A stretch of DNA of 8,116 nt from Pyramidobacter sp. (lineage in GTDB: Bacteria > Synergistota > Synergistia > Synergistales > Dethiosulfovibrionaceae), in the NCBI GenBank assembly GCA_017940445.1, contig JAGAYQ010000392.1, positions 1 to 8,116 on the forward strand. The letters run 5' to 3'. The notes under the pieces were generated by a model. The model was given only the letters and a program-made list of their open reading frames with translations, ran no database searches and was not told the DNA's origin. The position numbers were made by a program, and so were the translations under genes. Shown one piece after another: positions 3,937 through 8,116 of this stretch (its first letter is position 1; each line of letters begins with the position of its first letter).

Positions 3937-6900
3937 TTATTTGCCATAGATAAGGCGTTCAATAGGCGTTAATTCATTTGCGCGCTTCAAAAGGACAGTC
4001 CAATCGGGGCTAGGCTTCACCAGGCTTCGATTGTCCAACTCGCTATAGAGATACGCCAACGGGTCTTGAACGTATGCAATGTTTTGCAGAACTTCACGGG
4101 ATCTTGCGATTGCTTTTTCATTCGGAGTTGCCGCACTTTGCTGATTCTGGAGCTGAGCAAGAATCCGGTCAAAGGCACGATCCTGCACTTCGTTTTCGTG
4201 CTGAATGCGCGGCAAGTCAGCCTTTGTGAGATTCGTAAGTTCATAATCAAGCATGTCCCGCAACTGGTCATCAGGAGTTTGCTTGATTCTTTCGACGACA
4301 TCCAAAGCCGCCTTAGACTTTGAAGTCGGCTTAGACTCTCGATCAACGATTCCTTGAAGCTGCTGAAGGACTTTCTCAGACGATTTTTGTTTACCCTGGA
4401 GCATTTGCTGAACATTGGCGAGTTTTGCCAGTTCCTCGCGAGCCTCCGTCCGCTCAGAACGATCTCTGCGCATGCCCATATACACACGCGCCATCCGGCG
4501 AGCATTATCAAAATCGTCGTACTGGTCCTTAATGCGGGCACGCGCTGACTTCGTGAGAGCTGTATAGTTGTTGATGAATTTATCAAGTTCTTCCGAAGAC
4601 AAATTCCGCTTTTTCGTAAGCCACGCCTGCACGTTGCGCTCAAGCTGTGCTTGCTCTTTTGAGCCTTCACTGAATTGCGGCTGAATGCCCAAGGCGTCAA
4701 AGAGCTTGCGCATCTTTGTGCCTTCCTTGAGCTGTGGACGAATGTCCCAATAGCCAAGGAACTTATCGAGCTGACCGCCGACAAGATCTTTTGCGATAGT
4801 GACGGGATTCAGGTTCATAGAAGTCTTTGGTCCGAAAAGCTGAGCGTCATGGAATTTTCTCAGACGACTAGGATAGGGGAACAGCGTTTCCCACAGAGGC
4901 GAGCGCGACTTTGAATTGTTCAGCTCGTATTTGACGGCGCGCAGTTCCTGATCGTGCAGAGGCGTCCTTTCAGAAGCGGGGATCCCCTCAAGGTATTTCT
5001 GCTGCTTTTCCAGCATACGAATCGTCTGCGCCTTGTCAGCCCGTTTGCGGTTGTAAAGCGCAACGTCCTGATTGTATCCTTCCTTGAAGGTTTTTATGAT
5101 CTGCGGCAGGCTCGTCATCAGGCCCGACAGCGCGCCGGAGTAGAACGCAGGGATAAGGGCTTTCAGCTTTTCTCCCGTTGGGAGCGCTTCTTTGCTGAAC
5201 AGTCTGCCGATAAAGGTCGTACTTGGATCGCCGCCGATCTGGCGATTCGGGATGGTGCTCTGTACTGCCGCCCGCGTGATCTCGCCGCGTCCATAGGCTT
5301 GCAGATAAGCGCGCAGTCCGGCGTCAAGGGACGCGCGGCTTGTTTTGAGAGCACCGATATACGCACGCGGCCAGCGGAAGCCCGTAGCCCTGGCAAAGAG
5401 GCGATACGGCGAAATAAACGGCCGTTCAATCCAGCGCTCAGCGCCGAAGAAACGCTTGAGCCATTCGTTGTTCGACAGTCGGCCGGCTGTGAAGAGGCCA
5501 TGCGGACCGGCGAGGAAATTCGCTGCCGTGTTCATGATGGTTTCGGCGATTGCCGCCTTGCCGGCCACGTCCATCGCCTGCTGATGCGTGCCGCCCAGTT
5601 CGCGCGCGGTCTTATAGGCATACCCCGTGCCCGACATCGTTTGCGCAGCGGAGCCGCCAAGCGTAGACCGCGCCATTGCACCAAGGGGCGACAGCGCCTT
5701 TGAAGATGCGATCGTTCCGGGGGCCGATGTGCCGCCAGTCGCGGCCATCATCATCAGGGTAGGCAGCATCATCGCGCCTTGATTCGCGACTTGGCTGTAG
5801 AGAGCGTCTTTGTCTATGACTTCACGATCGGCTCTGTCTTTCAGGCGATGCACGGCCATGCCGGCATCCTGCAAGAAGTTCGTGCTTTCAGGGTCCCAGA
5901 GTCCGGTCCATTTCCCGATCGGATCTGTCACGGCATGGGCCGTCACGCCCGCGCCGTTAAGCAGATTGCCGAGCCAGCCGTTGAAGCCACTCGCGGCTGA
6001 ATAGGCAACGTCGTTAAGGACGTGAAGAAGCGGCGTGAAATCTTTGTCGCCTTCGGGAGCATCAGCCGTTTTGAGGTAAGGGCTTTTGCCTTCAAGGTCG
6101 TACTCGGGCGCCGCATCAAAACCGCTGTTTTCAGGGTCAGAGGCGAGGAAGTCTTTCCACTTCTCTTCCGCTGTGCGCTTGTCCGGGTCTTCGCGCTTCT
6201 GGAATTCATACTGGTCTGCGGGGGTGACGAACCAGTTTTTGATGTTATCCGCGTCCTCAATGTTCATCGGCTGTTCAGTCGGCGGCTGCCAGTCGTAATC
6301 CGTCGGGAGCTGTTCTTCGTCGTAGTCGCGCTTGTTCCACTTGCGGAAGGCGAGAAAGTCGCCCAGGCCTGTCTCTTTCAGGCTCTTCCCGAGTCCTTTC
6401 AGAAGCTCATCCGACGGGCGGAAGCTCTTCATGATGGCCTTCGGGATGCTAGAGCTGACGGAGGAGATAAAAGGCACAACGTCCCGAAGTTCAAAATCGG
6501 TGAAGGCATTGCCTTCGCCTTTTTTCACCTTGTCGGGCAGGACGGGCTTTTCAATCCGCTCAGAAGGCGAGAGTGAATCAAGGATCCAGCTCGCAGGCGC
6601 AAACTTCATTTGCGAGAGCGTCGGCGTGTGCTGACTGCGCCCCGCTCTTCCCATTTCGATGCGGTAATGCCAGGGATAGACGCTTTTGTTCAATTCCTGA
6701 CCGCGTGCATGAGTGAGGTGCTTGTCGAAGCGCTGCACAGGCGACTCAAGACCGCGAATCGCGTCCATGATATAGGGGTTGTTCACGAAAGCGGGGTCGT
6801 GCCCGGTCGTCTTTGCCGCCGTCACGTCAGGATCCGTGACAGGGTTCGCCGCGAAGTCCGTCGGCGACAGGCCGTCATGGTTCACTGCCTTCCAGACCGA

Positions 6901-8046
6901 AGCAACGATGTCATGGTCAGGCCCATGAGGGACGCCGGGGATCTTTGATTCGACTTCAAACGCCGGCGACAGTTCAGAAGGGGAGACGTTGTGATAACCG
7001 ATCACGTCGAGCTGCTGACCGTAACGGCCAGTGTCATAGCTGTAGTGACGGTCAGTCGCGCCTCGTGCGTTTTCAAGGGCCTTGATCTTGTAGTCTATGC
7101 CCCTGCGCATGGCCCTGTTCCGCGAGCTCGTGCCGGCGACGTTGAAGTTGTAGTCGCCGGGGATGAATACGGGCATCCCGTCTTTGCCGAGCCGGTCCTT
7201 GAGCTCGTTCAGCTTTGAAATCTGATAGGCGCGCAGGATGTCGTCGCGGTCTTTGAGAAGAGCGGCCTCTTCTTTCGTCACGCCCTGCGGCACGTACTGG
7301 CTTTTCAGGTGGACGTTCCCCATCTTGAACGGCGTTCCTGTCCGCTTGTCGATAAATTCTGCAACAAGAGGCGCACGCTGAAAGACCTTCTTGCTTGGGT
7401 CTGACGGCTGCACTTCATCGGCATAGTAGACAAGAGGCTCGCCGTTCATGGTAACGGCCTCGGGGTTCCACATGAAGGCAAGGTCCTGCTGATCCGGCGT
7501 GTCGTTCATCTTGTACTGCCATCCGGGGAAGTTCGGCATCATCAGGTTATCCATCGCCGCATTTCCTTCGATTTCCTGAAGGGCAATGACGTTCGCGCCG
7601 CTTTGCTTAATCTTGTCCGCGATCTGTTTTGCCTGCTCCAGTGTGTAATTCGGCATACTGAAGAAGCGGGAATTGAACGTACCGAGTACGAGCCCGTCAG
7701 GCGTCGTCTGCGTCTGGAACGCCTGGGAGAAATCGGGAGAGACGCCCGCGCCCTGTCCCTGTTGAATCGCGCTGCCGCCGGCCGCCTGAGTTGTCGGCGC
7801 TGCCTGCGGAGACGGCTTGAGCGTATTGAAGAGTTTTTCATACGGATCCGCTTTTTGAGGAGCTTCGAGTGTTTGGAAGAGCTTATCGTAGTTATCCGCT
7901 TTAGCGGGTTTCTCAACGTCTTCTTCAGGAGACAGCGTCGCAAAGAGGCGCTTATAAGGATCTTCCTCTTCGGGAGCGGGCTTTTGGTCTTCCCCGAGCG
8001 TCGCAAACAGACGCTTGTAAGGATCTTCTACGGCGGGAGTAGGCAT
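3937..8046 (-). CDS. Giant phage virion/ejection-type protein with N-terminal repeats and an EEP nuclease domain
   Basis: The product has 1369 residues. Four repeats of DPYxxLFxTL occupy residues 8-76, followed by a Pro/Gln/Ala-rich linker. An endonuclease/exonuclease/phosphatase (DNase I-like) domain spans about 117-387 with its key residues present: Asn125 (TFN), Glu158 (LQEIE), His246 (NVHLK), Asp298 and Asn300 (PGDYN), Asp347 (LDVIG) and Asp377-His378. A metal-dependent phosphodiesterase, probably a DNase, is therefore likely. Next come an unassigned part (about 390-740), an Ala/Gly/Met-rich stretch (about 745-850) containing a segment like GYAYKTARELGGTHQQAMDVA that recalls very large phage internal proteins, and a charged helical C-terminus (about 1000-1369). 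Large size and position at the end of the structural region, just before lysis, suggest a virion protein ejected with the DNA; that role is inferred. GAGGTGA lies 6 bases before the ATG, inside a hairpin arm. GC content falls toward the 3' end. Confidence 0.75.
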   Translation of the reverse strand: MPTPAVEDPYKRLFATLGEDQKPAPEEEDPYKRLFATLSPEEDVEKPAKADNYDKLFQTLEAPQKADPYEKLFNTLKPSPQAAPTTQAAGGSAIQQGQGAGVSPDFSQAFQTQTTPDGLVLGTFNSRFFSMPNYTLEQAKQIADKIKQSGANVIALQEIEGNAAMDNLMMPNFPGWQYKMNDTPDQQDLAFMWNPEAVTMNGEPLVYYADEVQPSDPSKKVFQRAPLVAEFIDKRTGTPFKMGNVHLKSQYVPQGVTKEEAALLKDRDDILRAYQISKLNELKDRLGKDGMPVFIPGDYNFNVAGTSSRNRAMRRGIDYKIKALENARGATDRHYSYDTGRYGQQLDVIGYHNVSPSELSPAFEVESKIPGVPHGPDHDIVASVWKAVNHDGLSPTDFAANPVTDPDVTAAKTTGHDPAFVNNPYIMDAIRGLESPVQRFDKHLTHARGQELNKSVYPWHYRIEMGRAGRSQHTPTLSQMKFAPASWILDSLSPSERIEKPVLPDKVKKGEGNAFTDFELRDVVPFISSVSSSIPKAIMKSFRPSDELLKGLGKSLKETGLGDFLAFRKWNKRDYDEEQLPTDYDWQPPTEQPMNIEDADNIKNWFVTPADQYEFQKREDPDKRTAEEKWKDFLASDPENSGFDAAPEYDLEGKSPYLKTADAPEGDKDFTPLLHVLNDVAYSAASGFNGWLGNLLNGAGVTAHAVTDPIGKWTGLWDPESTNFLQDAGMAVHRLKDRADREVIDKDALYSQVANQGAMMLPTLMMMAATGGTSAPGTIASSKALSPLGAMARSTLGGSAAQTMSGTGYAYKTARELGGTHQQAMDVAGKAAIAETIMNTAANFLAGPHGLFTAGRLSNNEWLKRFFGAERWIERPFISPYRLFARATGFRWPRAYIGALKTSRASLDAGLRAYLQAYGRGEITRAAVQSTIPNRQIGGDPSTTFIGRLFSKEALPTGEKLKALIPAFYSGALSGLMTSLPQIIKTFKEGYNQDVALYNRKRADKAQTIRMLEKQQKYLEGIPASERTPLHDQELRAVKYELNNSKSRSPLWETLFPYPSRLRKFHDAQLFGPKTSMNLNPVTIAKDLVGGQLDKFLGYWDIRPQLKEGTKMRKLFDALGIQPQFSEGSKEQAQLERNVQAWLTKKRNLSSEELDKFINNYTALTKSARARIKDQYDDFDNARRMARVYMGMRRDRSERTEAREELAKLANVQQMLQGKQKSSEKVLQQLQGIVDRESKPTSKSKAALDVVERIKQTPDDQLRDMLDYELTNLTKADLPRIQHENEVQDRAFDRILAQLQNQQSAATPNEKAIARSREVLQNIAYVQDPLAYLYSELDNRSLVKPSPDWTVLLKRANELTPIERLIYGK
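6886..7698 (-). other. EEP (DNase I-like) nuclease domain within the large protein
   Basis: These bases encode residues 117-387. The order TFN, LQEIE, NVHLK, PGDYN, LDVIG, PDHD is that of the EEP superfamily catalytic core, with both metal-binding and general acid/base positions kept. The superfamily includes DNases, AP endonucleases and lipid or inositol phosphatases. The substrate cannot be told from the motifs, although the context makes DNA most likely. Confidence 0.8.
7819..8025 (-). repeat. Four coding repeats, DPYxxLFxTL, at the N-terminus of the large protein
   Basis: The copies are at residues 8-17 (DPYKRLFATL), 29-38 (identical), 51-60 (DNYDKLFQTL) and 67-76 (DPYEKLFNTL), spaced 21, 22 and 16 residues. 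The linkers are acidic or Pro/Lys-rich and not conserved, so selection acts on the 10-residue core. This is the pattern of a repeated short binding motif in a disordered tail. Confidence 0.9.
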
Positions 8047-8049
8047 TGT

Positions 8050-8116
8050 TCACCTCAAAGACCGAGTATTCAGGCGTCCCAGAAGCGATGTTGCGTAGAA
8101 AACTCGGTCTTTGAGG
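8050..8116 (-). CDS. C-terminal end of an unidentified upstream late gene (partial)
   Basis: A minus-strand frame open from the right edge ends at a TGA 3 bases before the ATG of the large gene. The visible residues read LKDRVFYATSLLGRL-NTRSLR. Tight spacing like that elsewhere in the operon makes it the likely end of the preceding gene, and its last codons would supply the next gene's Shine-Dalgarno. Another frame, ending near 8070, cannot be excluded. Too little is visible for any function. Confidence 0.4.
   Translation of the reverse strand, partial: LKDRVFYATSLLGRLNTRSLR
8053..8116 (-). promoter_or_regulatory. Perfect 15-bp inverted repeat covering the large gene's ribosome binding site
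   Basis: CCTCAAAGACCGAGT (8053-8067 on the plus strand) is repeated inverted as ACTCGGTCTTTGAGG (8102-8116), with 34 bases between. In the leftward mRNA the 3' arm ends in GAGG, the Shine-Dalgarno of the large gene. Folding would hide the site, and ribosomes translating the upstream gene would open it, so coupled or limited translation is a plausible role. The repeat reaches the last base of the window and may be longer. Confidence 0.55.

Noticed and set aside
4954..5703. A 249-codon plus-strand frame opposite the giant gene
   Set aside because: Arg-rich, low-complexity product without domain signs, lying antisense to a continuous 1369-codon frame with recognisable motifs.
6022..6576. A 184-codon plus-strand frame
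   Set aside because: Antisense to the giant gene, with no Shine-Dalgarno and no protein family recognisable.
630..8116. A second copy of the tRNA 3' end (attR)
   Set aside because: No repeat of the CCGAGCGCGCCA end was noticed in the rest of the window. The element evidently extends beyond the right edge.

Overview
The window is the left end of an integrated temperate phage (prophage) next to its host chromosome, in a bacterium that very probably has two membranes. Evidence for the prophage is a tRNA gene followed directly by a same-strand tyrosine integrase, then a converging operon with an endolysin, a holin-like protein, spanin-like proteins and a very large virion-type protein. Evidence for a diderm host is the spanin-like pair, one member carrying a lipobox. 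GC content is moderate (roughly 50-60% in coding DNA) and Shine-Dalgarno sites are strong (AAGGAGG, GAGGTGA). I cannot name the genus; Proteobacteria and Negativicutes both fit.

Layout. Positions 1-404 (minus) hold the N-terminal part of a secreted VanX/DdpX-type D-Ala-D-Ala dipeptidase, a host gene cut by the window edge. Positions 514-629 hold a promoter and a complete tRNA-Arg(CCG), the likely attachment site. Positions 630-802 are the int-proximal attachment arm: a 15-bp perfect inverted repeat bracketed by two near-identical 16-bp direct repeats. The integrase runs from 803 to 2005 (plus). Positions 2006-2507 have no convincing protein gene but carry four hairpins and two good minus-strand promoters. 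They can be read as two short promoter-to-terminator units (candidate small RNAs) between the converging transcripts. From 8116 leftward to 2508 is one tightly packed minus-strand late operon.

The late operon, in transcription order, is: the tail of an unidentified gene (8116-8050); a 1369-residue protein with four N-terminal DPYxxLFxTL repeats and an intact endonuclease/exonuclease/phosphatase (EEP) domain; an M15-type endolysin; a 27-residue membrane miniprotein; a holin-like protein; an i-spanin-like protein; and an overlapping lipoprotein with a possible C-terminal membrane anchor. Successive genes overlap or are a few bases apart, with Shine-Dalgarno sites inside the preceding gene, and the operon ends at a strong intrinsic terminator (2423-2465).

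Working model: the integrase recombines at the tRNA 3' end. Late transcription produces the large protein, which by analogy with other phage giants may be packaged and ejected with the DNA, followed by the lysis cassette that breaks the inner membrane, the peptidoglycan and the outer membrane in turn. The features most worth follow-up are the nuclease-bearing large protein with its repeats, the promoter/terminator array antisense to the integrase 3' end, the hairpin covering the large gene's ribosome binding site, and the compact lysis cassette with its miniprotein and two spanin-like genes.
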